NCBI RefSeq assembly: GCF_900109685.1
Contig: NZ_FOBB01000011.1
Location: forward strand, 248,862 to 312,861
Source of the DNA: Chitinophaga rupis
Lineage (GTDB): Bacteria; Bacteroidota; Bacteroidia; Chitinophagales; Chitinophagaceae
Direction of reading: 5' to 3'
DNA: 64,000 nt
Each line of letters starts with the position of its first letter. Within the stretch, counting starts at the first letter, position 1. The position numbers were made by a program, and so were the translations under genes. Positions 43,716 to 52,285 of the stretch are shown here, one piece after another. The notes below the pieces were generated by a model that made no database searches, had not been told where the DNA came from, and was given only the letters and a program-made list of their open reading frames with translations.

Positions 43716-45482
43716 TTAATTACCCAGCACAATCTGCACGCGCCTGTTACGGGCACGGCCTTCTGCAGTAGCGTTATCTTCTATTGGTTTGGAAGCGCCA
43801 AAACCTTTAGATTCCAAACGGTCGGCTGACAGGCCTTTGCTGATCAGGTAACTCTTCACCGCCTCAGCGCGGCTGTCAGACAACTTCAGGTTAGCGGCAT
43901 CATTACCTACATTATCCGTATGGCCATAAACACCTAGCTTCAGACCTTCCGCTACCACGGCGCTTTTCAGGATCTCGTCCAGCACAGTATAAGAGGCGGG
44001 TTTGATCACAGCGCTACCGGTTTCAAACTGGATCTCGTATGACTTTGAAGATACCTCGCGGGTGATCTCCGGTGCGTAGGTTTCCTTGATAGCCGTACCT
44101 TCCAGCAGCTCCGGGTGGTTAGACACTACGGAGGTCAGGAAAGATTTATCGACCACTTTATTATACACAGGGTAAGTGGGGATCAGCTCGGGGTACATTT
44201 TGATGATGATATCACCAAAGGTGTTGTACACGATCTTGTAACGGTCCAGTCCATCTTTACCTAAACCGAACAGGTTAGCGGCATCTGCCAGGTTAAAGGC
44301 CATTGAGCCACCCAGGCTCACATTAATGCCCTGCGCGTCTTTTTCTTCCATACCGTTATAATACTTCAGCCAGTATGCACCATTCTGCTCGTTATACACT
44401 TTAGCGGAAACGTCTGCAGCAAAGGCTTTGGCTTCTGTAAAAGAACGCACCTGGTCGCCTGCCTGCGACAGGGCCATGATCAGGTTCTCTATATCCGTAC
44501 GGTGATCGTATGCAAACTTTTTAATCGTAATGGTGATGTTCGGCATTTGTGATGCATACTCGCGGGTAGAGGCAATGTTCACCAGGCCGCCTTTTTTCTG
44601 TGCCACGTTCACATCGCCGGGAGTCCAGGTTGCAACACCATCTACGCCTACAGTAGTATCGCGGCTTACTTTTTTACCATCTACGATCATCTTACGGCTT
44701 TCAGAATAACCGGCAATGTATTTATTACCGGCATCCAGGAAATCGTTGGCGGCAATCAGGTTCACTGCATTACGATCGTAAGAGGTTTCATCCGGGTTCA
44801 CGCGCAAACCGTTATCACCGGCCCATTTCAGCAGGATATTCATATCACCGTCGCGCAGTACGCAGGCAACTGTTTTACCCAGTGCATTCTTAGGATCGCG
44901 TTTCCAATCGGAGGGGCCCATCAGCTTATCCTCACCATAACTTTTACCCATGGCATAAAATGCAATAGGCTGGTAGTCGGGGCCCAGAGGCTCCAGCTCT
45001 TTGCTTAAAGCAGCAAAGAACATAGGCATCCCATCGCCCATGAAAGAAGCGAATACGCCCGGTGCATTCGGGTTGTTCTTATACTCCTGTGCAAACTTCA
45101 CCATGTCGGCAACAGACTTGTTACAGTCGTCCTGGCGTTCCAGGGTCAGCTGCAGCTTGGCTTTGTCCAGCAGGGAACCCTTGGTGGTGTTAATACCACC
45201 ATTGGCATACATTACCGGGAACTGGGAGTTCCAGGCCATAATTTTCCATACTATTTTAGTACCGCCGTTCAGCGCTTCGTCCTGCCCGGGTAAGGGCATC
45301 ATTACTGCGTTCTTGCTTAATGAAGCTTCCGGTGCATCCGGCAGGGATACCTTTCCAATATCAGTAGCCGCTTTTGCTTCCTGCGGACGTTTATCCCACC
45401 ATAATACTTTTGCTGCATAAATACCACCCAGTAATAATAGGATCAGTAATATTTTACCACCAGGTTTTACTTTCATTGACAT
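43716..45482 (-). CDS. Membrane-anchored substrate-binding protein fused to an OmpA peptidoglycan-binding domain
   Basis: A 588-residue protein. One N-terminal membrane helix (ILLILLLLGGIYAAKVLWW, about 10-28) anchors it. A periplasmic binding-protein domain of the NMT1/TauA type covers about 60-440 (IVWKIMAWNSQFPVMYANGG; GVFASFMGDGMPMFFAAL). An OmpA C-terminal domain covers about 470-588 (IQFETGSAVIKPASYTVLDE; LGVYGHTDNVGNDAANLKLS; RAEAVKSYLISKGLSADRLE). The OmpA domain should hold peptidoglycan while the helix stays in the inner membrane. That is unusual for an importer receptor, which normally floats free or is lipid-linked. The ligand is unknown; general similarity to phosphate-type binding proteins should not be taken as specificity. 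Confidence 0.88.
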   Translation of the reverse strand: MSMKVKPGGKILLILLLLGGIYAAKVLWWDKRPQEAKAATDIGKVSLPDAPEASLSKNAVMMPLPGQDEALNGGTKIVWKIMAWNSQFPVMYANGGINTTKGSLLDKAKLQLTLERQDDCNKSVADMVKFAQEYKNNPNAPGVFASFMGDGMPMFFAALSKELEPLGPDYQPIAFYAMGKSYGEDKLMGPSDWKRDPKNALGKTVACVLRDGDMNILLKWAGDNGLRVNPDETSYDRNAVNLIAANDFLDAGNKYIAGYSESRKMIVDGKKVSRDTTVGVDGVATWTPGDVNVAQKKGGLVNIASTREYASQMPNITITIKKFAYDHRTDIENLIMALSQAGDQVRSFTEAKAFAADVSAKVYNEQNGAYWLKYYNGMEEKDAQGINVSLGGSMAFNLADAANLFGLGKDGLDRYKIVYNTFGDIIIKMYPELIPTYPVYNKVVDKSFLTSVVSNHPELLEGTAIKETYAPEITREVSSKSYEIQFETGSAVIKPASYTVLDEILKSAVVAEGLKLGVYGHTDNVGNDAANLKLSDSRAEAVKSYLISKGLSADRLESKGFGASKPIEDNATAEGRARNRRVQIVLGN

Positions 45483-45505
45483 CTTTAAATAATTTAGTTT
45501 GTTAC

Positions 45506-45690
45506 GCTGAACGCTTAATGCGGAACGCTTAACGCTTCCTGCCTTTTGCTTCAGCTTATAATTTTTTTATTATGCTCAACGCTTAGGGCTAAACGCCTAA
45601 CGCTGCTTATCTCTACTTTGTGCTTTATGCTTTCTGCTTTCCGCCCATCCGCTGCAATCAGCGTTAAGCGTTCGGCGTTAAGCATTCAAC
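45506..45690. repeat. Inverted repeat of AACGCTTAACGC words, arms 45506-45535 and 45661-45690
   Basis: The 30-base arms match at 26 positions in inverted sense. Between them are CTCAACGCTTAGG, GCTTTATGCTTTCTGC and similar words. The array fills the 210-base gap between the binding-protein gene and the coiled-coil gene, inside what is otherwise a likely operon. Confidence 0.85.
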
Positions 45691-45692
45691 AT

Positions 45693-46682
45693 TTAGCTTA
45701 GCAAATCATTATAGTTATCCTTAGCAACGGTACCGGGTACACGCTGATTTTCCGGCGCCGGTGTCCACTTCTGTGTATCCAGGCGGAAAGTAGTATCCGG
45801 GTCAAAGGATTCCAGCATCTGTAAGCCCTGCAGCTCATAGGTAGCGTTATCCAGGTCAATGGAGCGCATAAAATCCGTTGAGTAGTTAATGGCTTTTTTC
45901 ATGCTGGACAGCTTAGTGGCAATATCCTCTTTCAGGAATTCCATAGACTGCTCTACCATCAGCTTTTTCTCCGGATCGCCCTTGAATATTTTCAGGGCAG
46001 AGGTCAGCGCCTTGTTACCGGATGTAACAGATTTATACAGGTCCTTTTTCAGCTCCAGCTCATTGCGCGCATCTTCTATCATGTAACCGCTGTTCTTGTG
46101 CACCTTGGTAAGATAGTCGCCTATCCTGGCCAGGTTATCACGTATAGGCGCCAGCTGCAGAATGTATTCTTTAATACGCGCTATCTGGCGGGTAGCATTG
46201 CCCAGCTCCGGCAGCATGTTATTATCCTGCGCCGCTTTGGCGCGTGCCATCAGCTGGTTAGCTTCTTTTTCCTTTTCTTTTATCTTCATGTCGATCTTCT
46301 CCTTCTGCCCGTCTACTTCAATAGACTGCTCATACAGCTTCTCGCGCTGTTTTTCCATATCCTGCACATAGTCTTCTGCTATAATGAAGGGATCCAGCTC
46401 TATTACAATGCCTACCAGTTTTTTCATGAGCCATTCATACAGGTAAAACAGGCTTAAGCGCAGCTTACGGTGTGTAACGGCATACAGGAATAAACCCAGG
46501 GATACCAGGGCTATACCAAAGTTGAGCGTGTTCCATACTACTTTAGTGAGGATGGGCACTACATAATAGCCGATCAGTACCAGTAAACCCAAACCGATGA
46601 TAAGACCAAACTTACCGCCCGGCCGGTTCCAGTATGACTTTAGCTTTTGCCCTGCAGGTGCAGGGAAATACTGTGTTTCCAT
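45693..46682 (-). CDS. Membrane-anchored coiled-coil protein of unknown function, ABC cluster
   Basis: A 329-residue protein I do not recognise by family. Two clear membrane helices lie at about 26-45 and 50-69, with a further hydrophobic or amphipathic stretch at about 74-95. A long charged helical region (about 100-290) then resembles a coiled coil with a hairpin: MEKQREKLYEQSIEVDGQKE and MIEDARNELELKKDLYKSVT. The general pattern recalls PspA/ESCRT-III-like or XpaC-like membrane remodelling proteins, but that is by shape only. The tail (QKWTPAPENQRVPGTVAKDN) is flexible. It is 20 bases downstream of the next coiled-coil gene. Confidence 0.8.
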   Translation of the reverse strand: METQYFPAPAGQKLKSYWNRPGGKFGLIIGLGLLVLIGYYVVPILTKVVWNTLNFGIALVSLGLFLYAVTHRKLRLSLFYLYEWLMKKLVGIVIELDPFIIAEDYVQDMEKQREKLYEQSIEVDGQKEKIDMKIKEKEKEANQLMARAKAAQDNNMLPELGNATRQIARIKEYILQLAPIRDNLARIGDYLTKVHKNSGYMIEDARNELELKKDLYKSVTSGNKALTSALKIFKGDPEKKLMVEQSMEFLKEDIATKLSSMKKAINYSTDFMRSIDLDNATYELQGLQMLESFDPDTTFRLDTQKWTPAPENQRVPGTVAKDNYNDLLS

Positions 46683-46702
46683 AATTTTTTTGGGATGTTA
46701 GT

Positions 46703-47359
46703 TTAAAGGGATGTTTGTATTTTTTGCAAGTCAGTTTCTATTTTATTGATCATGGCATTGCAGGCCAGCTGGTAACCCTGACGGCTACCCGCAATCTTCT
46801 GCTCCTGCTCTGAGATCTGTGCTTTCATTTGTCCCATTTGCTGCTGGGCAGCTGTGATCTCTTCGGTTAACCTTTTAATGGTTTCCGCATTCTGCGCTAC
46901 CTTTTTTTCCAGGTCAGACAGTTGCTGCTGGCGGCCCTGCACTTCTGCCAACGCTTTTTCATTGGCAGCTTTTTCAAAGTCGGCACGGTCCTTTTCCACG
47001 ATGGTTTTGTATTGTGCGGCTGTTTCCAGCAGTTTCTGCTTGTTCAGTCCCTGCACGCTCAGCGTGGCAAATACAGCAGCCATCCGTGTTTTTTCGTCCG
47101 GTACATGGGCCTCCAGTGTTTCCATCATCTTCCAGAACTCAAAATAGTCTGGTCCGGGCAGGTTGCTGCGCTCAAAGAGTGCAGAAAAGTGCTGCTCAAA
47201 TTTGTCAATATCCGCCTCGCTTATAGTTACGGCCGGCTGACCTTTGATGTTACCCAAAGGGAATTTTTGCGAAAGGTTTACTTCCGCTTTAGATGATGAA
47301 GATTCATTGGGCTCAAATTCCACAAACAGGCCCAACGCCTTCTTAAGAAAGTTTGCCAT
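46703..47359 (-). CDS. Soluble coiled-coil protein of unknown function, ABC cluster
   Basis: A 218-residue protein without signal peptide or membrane helix. The first 115 residues appear globular (VTISEADIDKFEQHFSALFE; DYFEFWKMMETLEAHVPDEK), followed by a heptad-rich coiled coil (about 118-200, including LSDLEKKVAQNAETIKRLTE) and a short helical end. It is the first gene of the minus-strand set and lies 20 bases upstream of the membrane coiled-coil gene. It could bind that partner's cytoplasmic coil. I know no named family for it. Confidence 0.8.
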   Translation of the reverse strand: MANFLKKALGLFVEFEPNESSSSKAEVNLSQKFPLGNIKGQPAVTISEADIDKFEQHFSALFERSNLPGPDYFEFWKMMETLEAHVPDEKTRMAAVFATLSVQGLNKQKLLETAAQYKTIVEKDRADFEKAANEKALAEVQGRQQQLSDLEKKVAQNAETIKRLTEEITAAQQQMGQMKAQISEQEQKIAGSRQGYQLACNAMINKIETDLQKIQTSL

Positions 47360-47689
47360 TAGTGCATACGAATTGTTGAAGTATTGTCCAGTTAGGCTGG
47401 GTTACGTTAACTTACCAGGGGTGAGTGATTTAATAGAATAGACGCAGGTATAGGTACACGATTCGGGTCATTTAAAATTAAATACGCCTCAAGGTATCAG
47501 GTTAGGAATAATTACGGTTGATTACATCTTGTGTTTCATGTTAATTGTAGACGTAAAATTATAACATTTTTGGATATCCGGGCTAAAAATCGACTAAACG
47601 ATTGATAACTAATTGTTAATGGAGGCCAAAAATACTCCCTAACATACTGTGAACTTATTTTTTTACTTTAGTATCCGCAATATAAAACC
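47360..47689. other. Divergent intergenic region between the ABC/coiled-coil cluster and gldA
   Basis: A 330-base AT-rich gap expected to hold the promoters of both transcripts. I find no exact TAnnTTTG box; TACTTTAG near 47663 is a weak match for gldA. No gene or repeat is seen. Confidence 0.5.
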
Positions 47690-48598
47690 ATGTCCATCCA
47701 GGTATCTGAACTTAGTAAAACATACGGTGAACAAAAGGCGGTTGATAACATTTCTTTTTCCCTGAACAAAGGAGAGATTGTAGGTTTCCTGGGACCTAAC
47801 GGGGCCGGCAAATCCACCACCATGAAAATGATAACCGGCTACCTGCCCCCCAGCGGCGGACAAGCCCTGGTAAGCGGGTTTGATGTAAGCAAAGCCCCGC
47901 TGGAAGTGCGCAAACGCGTAGGGTACCTGCCGGAAGCCAATCCTCTTTACTTTGATATGTATGTGAAAGAGTTCCTCAGCTTTATTGCAAACGTACACCA
48001 GCTGGGCAAAAGCACGGCGGAGCGCATCCGTACTGTAATAGCGCTCACCGGCCTGGAACCGGAAAGCAAAAAGAAGATAGGCGCCCTTTCCAAAGGGTAT
48101 AAACAACGGGTAGGCCTGGCTCAGGCCCTGCTGCACGATCCTGAAGTACTGATACTGGATGAGCCTACCTCCGGCCTGGATCCTAACCAGCTGGCGGATA
48201 TACGGCAGGTGATCAAAAACCTGGGCAGCAACAAGACCGTTATACTCAGCACCCATATTATGCAGGAAGTGGAAGCCATGTGCAGCCGCGTAATTATCAT
48301 TAACAAAGGCCAGCTGATTGCGGACGATACCCTGCAAAACCTGCAGCAGCGCCAGGCTGGTAACGGTTATATACAGGTAACTTTTGGGGAGCCGGTAGAT
48401 GCGGCCGCCCTGGAACAGCTGCCCGAAGTAACGCGGGTAGTGGGCAGCGAGGGCAATACCTGGCAGCTTTTTACAGGTAATGTAGAGGCAGTACGCAAAA
48501 ACCTGCTGCAATTTGCTTTGATAAATAACCGGAACATCCTTTCTTTGCAGAGCAATTCACAAAGCCTGGAAGCCATCTTCCGGCAGCTTACGAATTGA
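47690..48598 (+). CDS. gldA: Gliding motility ABC transporter ATP-binding protein GldA
   Basis: A 302-residue ATPase: Walker A GFLGPNGAGKSTTMKMITGY, signature LSKGYKQRVGLAQAL (LSGGQ variant) and Walker B VLILDEPTSGLDPNQ. The segment VGYLPEANPLYFDMYVKEFL and the short C-terminal domain are those of GldA. GldA works with GldF and GldG in gliding of Flavobacterium; neither is adjacent here. Many non-gliding relatives keep the gene, so motility should not be assumed. Confidence 0.92.
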   Translation: MSIQVSELSKTYGEQKAVDNISFSLNKGEIVGFLGPNGAGKSTTMKMITGYLPPSGGQALVSGFDVSKAPLEVRKRVGYLPEANPLYFDMYVKEFLSFIANVHQLGKSTAERIRTVIALTGLEPESKKKIGALSKGYKQRVGLAQALLHDPEVLILDEPTSGLDPNQLADIRQVIKNLGSNKTVILSTHIMQEVEAMCSRVIIINKGQLIADDTLQNLQQRQAGNGYIQVTFGEPVDAAALEQLPEVTRVVGSEGNTWQLFTGNVEAVRKNLLQFALINNRNILSLQSNSQSLEAIFRQLTN

Positions 48599-48612
48599 TA
48601 ACGGTTCACAAT

Positions 48613-48690
48613 CCACGGTCCATAGAAACTACAAGCATCAACTGCCTTGCGTACAAGGCAATGGAACTATGGACCACGGACAACGGACTT
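48613..48690. repeat. CCACGGTCCATAG word arms enclosing a small hairpin
   Basis: CCACGGTCCATAG (48613-48625) is nearly complementary to CTATGGACCACGG (48667-48679), 11 of 13. A 7-bp perfect stem TGCCTTG/CAAGGCA with loop CGTA sits between them (48643-48660). Confidence 0.7.
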
Positions 48691-48724
48691 CTTCAATCAA
48701 TCCTAAAACACTAATAGTAAAACC

Positions 48725-50017
48725 ATGAGTACCATTTCAGAGATCCATGCCAGGCAAATTTTAGACAGCCGTGGTAATCCTACCGTAGAAGTAGACATCA
48801 CTACAGAAGATGGCCATTTTGGCCGTGCTGCCGTACCTTCCGGCGCTTCTACCGGTAAGCACGAAGCCGTAGAACTGCGTGACAACGATAAAAAAACTTA
48901 CGTAGGCAAAGGCGTATTACAGGCTGTTAAAAATGTGAACGAGATCATTGCGGAAGAACTGGCCGGATGGGATGTAAATGACCAGGCAGGCATCGACAAA
49001 ATGCTGATCGATCTGGATGGCACCCCCAATAAAGCCAAGCTGGGCGCCAATGCTACCCTGGCAGTGAGCATGGCCGTAGCCAAAGCCGCTGCTGAAGAAA
49101 GCAACCTGCCCCTGTACCGCTACCTGGGCGGCGTAAACGCAACTACCCTGCCCCTGCCGCTGATGAACATCCTGAACGGTGGTGTGCATGCTGATAACAA
49201 GATCGATTACCAGGAATTTATGATCATCCCAGTAGGCGCATCCTCCTTCTCTGAAGGCCTGCGCTGGGGTGTTGAGATCTTCCATACCCTGAAATCCGTA
49301 CTGAAGAAGAAAGGTTACAGCACCAACGTAGGTGATGAAGGTGGTTTTGCGCCGGATATTCAGAGCAACGAAGAAGCTATTGAAACCGTACTGCAGGCAA
49401 TTGAAGCTGCCGGTTACAAAGCAGGCGAGCAGATAGGTATTGCCCTGGATGCTGCCAGCAGCGAAATGTTTAACGATGCTGACAAAACTTACAAATTCTA
49501 CAAAAGCTCTCAGAAAGTGATCAGCAGCGATGATATGGTTGCTTACTGGGCTGAGTGGTGTAAGAAATACCCCATCCTGTCTATTGAAGACGGTATGGCT
49601 GAAGACGATTGGGATGGCTGGAAGAAACTGACCCAGGCTGTAGGCAGCACTGTACAGCTGGTAGGTGACGACCTGTTCGTAACCAACGTAAAACGCCTGA
49701 AACAAGGCATTGACCAGGATATTGCCAACAGCATCCTGATCAAAGTAAACCAGATTGGTACCGTAACGGAAACCATTGATGCGGTGAACATGGCCCACAA
49801 AGCCGGTTATACCTCCATCATGAGCCACCGTTCCGGCGAAACGGAAGATACTACCATCGCTGACCTGGCTGTAGCCCTGAACTGCGGACAGATCAAAACC
49901 GGTTCTGCCTCCCGTACCGACCGTATGGCTAAATACAACCAGCTGCTGCGTATTGAAGAAGCGCTGGGTAATGTTGGCTTTTATCCGGGAAAATCCGTTA
50001 AATTTGGTAAGAAATAA
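48725..50017 (+). CDS. eno: Enolase
   Basis: Converts 2-phosphoglycerate to phosphoenolpyruvate in glycolysis. A 430-residue enzyme with the conserved start EIHARQILDSRGNPTVEVD, the mobile loop AVPSGASTGKHEA, metal ligands in IALDAASSEMF, SIEDGMAEDDW and LVGDDLFVTN, and the catalytic region IKVNQIGTVTET with SHRSGETEDTTIADLAVALN. It has its own terminator. Confidence 0.99.
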   Translation: MSTISEIHARQILDSRGNPTVEVDITTEDGHFGRAAVPSGASTGKHEAVELRDNDKKTYVGKGVLQAVKNVNEIIAEELAGWDVNDQAGIDKMLIDLDGTPNKAKLGANATLAVSMAVAKAAAEESNLPLYRYLGGVNATTLPLPLMNILNGGVHADNKIDYQEFMIIPVGASSFSEGLRWGVEIFHTLKSVLKKKGYSTNVGDEGGFAPDIQSNEEAIETVLQAIEAAGYKAGEQIGIALDAASSEMFNDADKTYKFYKSSQKVISSDDMVAYWAEWCKKYPILSIEDGMAEDDWDGWKKLTQAVGSTVQLVGDDLFVTNVKRLKQGIDQDIANSILIKVNQIGTVTETIDAVNMAHKAGYTSIMSHRSGETEDTTIADLAVALNCGQIKTGSASRTDRMAKYNQLLRIEEALGNVGFYPGKSVKFGKK

Positions 50018-50046
50018 ACCAGATCTCAATTTTAGTGGTCAATACG

Positions 50047-50082
50047 TCCGGGTCCTGGGTTATTCCAGAACCCGGATCTTTT
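50047..50082 (+). terminator. Enolase terminator
   Basis: TCCGGGTCCTGG (50047-50058) pairs with CCAGAACCCGGA (50065-50076) with one mismatch, followed by TCTTTT. Confidence 0.85.
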
Positions 50083-50111
50083 AAGACCTTTGCCACTTAA
50101 ACCAATACATT

Positions 50112-50429
50112 TTGACACTGCCCAAGTCCATAAAAATACACCCGCTGCTGCGCAACAAGTTTGTGATAGCTATTGCAGCTTTTGTAATATGGCTGGGTTT
50201 CCTGGACCGTAATAACCTGCTCTCCCAGTACCAGCTACAAGCTGAAGTGAACAAGCTGGAGTCCCAGAAAGCATTTTTTAGAACGGAAATAGACAAAACC
50301 CGCGAGGAACAACGGGAGCTGCTTTCCAGCCCCGAAAAACTGGAAAAATTTGCCCGGGAACAATACCTGATGAAAAAGGATAATGAAGACCTGTTCATTA
50401 TCAGGGAAGAAGCCACCACTGATAAATAA
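50112..50429 (+). CDS. DivIC/FtsB-like septum formation initiator family protein
   Basis: A 105-residue bitopic membrane protein that appears to start at TTG 50112; no in-frame ATG is available. A short cytoplasmic N-terminus is followed by one membrane helix (FVIAIAAFVIWLGFL), then a leucine-rich coiled coil (about 33-75) and the conserved C-terminal part LEKFAREQYLMKKDNEDLFI. This is the layout of the DivIC/FtsB family, which binds FtsL and FtsQ in the divisome. A GACCTTTG just upstream (about 50087) is one base from the -7 consensus. Confidence 0.88.
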   Translation: MTLPKSIKIHPLLRNKFVIAIAAFVIWLGFLDRNNLLSQYQLQAEVNKLESQKAFFRTEIDKTREEQRELLSSPEKLEKFAREQYLMKKDNEDLFIIREEATTDK

Positions 50430-50529
50430 GCTTGCACTTTTCTAAAAAATTGCTATACCTTAACAATAGATTCCGCGTGTTCTCCGTTATTAAGCTGAAT
50501 ATTAGTTTATTGTATTAAAACAAATTTGC

Positions 50530-50739
50530 ATGGGCAATTCTACTCTATCCTTCTCTGCTGTTTTACGTTCTGTGGCTGATAGCAAAAACAATTTTCAGGA
50601 TATGTCTAAAGATCAGGAGCTCCCCCGTGAGGAGCGGGTTTGTCATACCCAAACCAAAAAGGCTTTGAACACCATCAAGTTCTCTCCCCGCGCTGAAACC
50701 CTAAAGGCTATTTTCGAGCACGCCCGGAAAAAAGGCTAA
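50530..50739 (+). CDS. Small hypothetical protein
   Basis: A 69-residue frame starting MGNSTLSFSAVLRSVADSKN and ending FSPRAETLKAIFEHARKKG. I know no family. It is basic and hydrophilic, with no membrane helix. A CAAATTTG lies 1 base before the ATG, which would be a leaderless or misplaced promoter. The codon use looks like its neighbours. It may be a real small gene on the same strand as nth, or chance. Confidence 0.5.
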   Translation: MGNSTLSFSAVLRSVADSKNNFQDMSKDQELPREERVCHTQTKKALNTIKFSPRAETLKAIFEHARKKG

Positions 50740-50809
50740 GCGGCAGCGGCGGTACTACAAGCCGACGTGAAATAATTGCAATTTGCTGGCTGTAAGCTAT
50801 TTTTACAGC

Positions 50810-51460
50810 ATGACGAAAAAAGAGCGCTTCGCATTCGTGCTGCACTACTTTGAAGAGCACGCACCCAATGCTGAAACGGAACTTATCTATGACAATCCCT
50901 ACCAGCTGCTGGTAGCCGTGATCCTGTCTGCACAGTGTACCGATAAGCGGGTGAATATGACCACCCCTGCTATTTTTGAAAAGTATCCCGACGTTTATGC
51001 CTTAAGCAAAGCCACGTTTGACGAATTATTCCCTTACATCAGAAGCATCAGTTACCCCAACAATAAAACCAAACACCTCATTGGCATGGCCAATATGGTG
51101 GTGGAAAATTTTAACGGGGAAATACCGGCCACGGTAGCTGAACTGATAACCCTGCCGGGTGTAGGGCGCAAAACAGCCAATGTGATCACCTCTGTTGTAC
51201 ATCAGCAACCCAACATGGCGGTGGATACACATGTGTTCCGCGTATCGGCCCGGATAGGCCTGACCACCAATGCCAAAACACCGCTGCAAACAGAACAGCA
51301 ATTGCTGCAATACATTCCTAAAGAGAAAGTACATATTGCCCACCACTGGCTTATACTGCATGGGCGCTACATTTGCGTGGCACGCACACCAAAGTGCGGA
51401 GAATGCGGTTTAAGAAAGGTGTGCAAGTATTACCAACAGGTGATCAGTAAACAACAATAA
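50810..51460 (+). CDS. nth: Endonuclease III
   Basis: A base-excision repair glycosylase/lyase for oxidised pyrimidines. From the ATG at 50810 it has 216 residues; a TTG at 50783 is less likely. The helix-hairpin-helix LPGVGRKTANVI carries the catalytic lysine and VDTHVFRVSARIG the catalytic aspartate. Four cysteines in CVARTPKCGECGLRKVC have the C-x6-C-x2-C-x5-C spacing of the 4Fe-4S cluster. Confidence 0.97.
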   Translation: MTKKERFAFVLHYFEEHAPNAETELIYDNPYQLLVAVILSAQCTDKRVNMTTPAIFEKYPDVYALSKATFDELFPYIRSISYPNNKTKHLIGMANMVVENFNGEIPATVAELITLPGVGRKTANVITSVVHQQPNMAVDTHVFRVSARIGLTTNAKTPLQTEQQLLQYIPKEKVHIAHHWLILHGRYICVARTPKCGECGLRKVCKYYQQVISKQQ

Positions 51461-51463
51461 CAC

Positions 51464-52180
51464 ATGGCCAAGCCCTTCCTCACAGCACAATGGCGCAATT
51501 TGCTCATGATCAATTTTGCCATTACGCCTGCCCTGCTGCAAAAATATGTGCCACACCGCACGGAGCTGGATACCTGGAACGATACGAACTACATAAGTCT
51601 TGTGGGTTTCCTTTTCCGGGATACCAAAGTAAAAGGTATTGGCTTTCCCATGTACCGCACATTTGAGGAGGTGAACCTGCGCTTTTATGTTCGTTATAAA
51701 GAAGGCAGCAGCTGGAAACGCGGTGTGGTATTCATTAAAGAGCTGGTGCCCAAATACCTGATCACTTTTGTAGCCAATACTTTGTATAAAGAAAAATATG
51801 CTACACTGCCCATGCGGCACCGCTGGCATTCGCCGGATGAAAATACCTTACACGTAGCGTATGAGTGGAAAGTAGGCAATGAATGGAACTTCCTGAAAGC
51901 CAATGCAGCTGCGGCCCCCACCGCTATTATACCCGGCAGCGAAGCTGAATTTATTACGGAACACTACTGGGGCTATACGCAAAGCGGTCCTGAACTTACC
52001 TCTGTTTATGAAGTAACACATCCCCAGTGGCGCGTGCATGAAGTATTTGATTATGATTACCGTTGTAACGCGGAAGCGCTGTATGGGCCTGCATTTGCAG
52101 AGGCGCTTGCACAAAAGCCGGTATCTGCATTACTGGCGGAAGGTTCTGATATCAGCGTGCAGCCCAAGCTGCGTTTGTAA
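51464..52180 (+). CDS. DUF2071 (YqjF-like) family protein
   Basis: A 238-residue cytoplasmic protein, starting 3 bases after nth and so probably coexpressed. LLMINFAITPALLQKYVPHR with YISLVGFLFRDTKVKG and EEVNLRFYVRY are the features of DUF2071. The fold is a beta-barrel related to acetoacetate decarboxylase-like proteins; the activity of this family is not known. Confidence 0.88.
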   Translation: MAKPFLTAQWRNLLMINFAITPALLQKYVPHRTELDTWNDTNYISLVGFLFRDTKVKGIGFPMYRTFEEVNLRFYVRYKEGSSWKRGVVFIKELVPKYLITFVANTLYKEKYATLPMRHRWHSPDENTLHVAYEWKVGNEWNFLKANAAAAPTAIIPGSEAEFITEHYWGYTQSGPELTSVYEVTHPQWRVHEVFDYDYRCNAEALYGPAFAEALAQKPVSALLAEGSDISVQPKLRL

Positions 52181-52285
52181 GCTGCCTGCATGTTTTAATT
52201 TGTAGTACAGATCGTAAATCTTTTTTACTATCTTAAATGCCTAATCGTCATCCCTTATTACAAGAACAAGCTAAAGGTCCAACGT

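Noticed and set aside
42045..45482. Calling the importer a phosphate transporter
   Set aside because: The permease and ATPase are of NitT/TauT type and no phosphate-specific motif is visible; substrate left open.
48917..50029. Minus-strand frame of 370 codons opposite enolase
   Set aside because: Antisense of a highly conserved gene; no domain, and its codon pattern follows the enolase reading.
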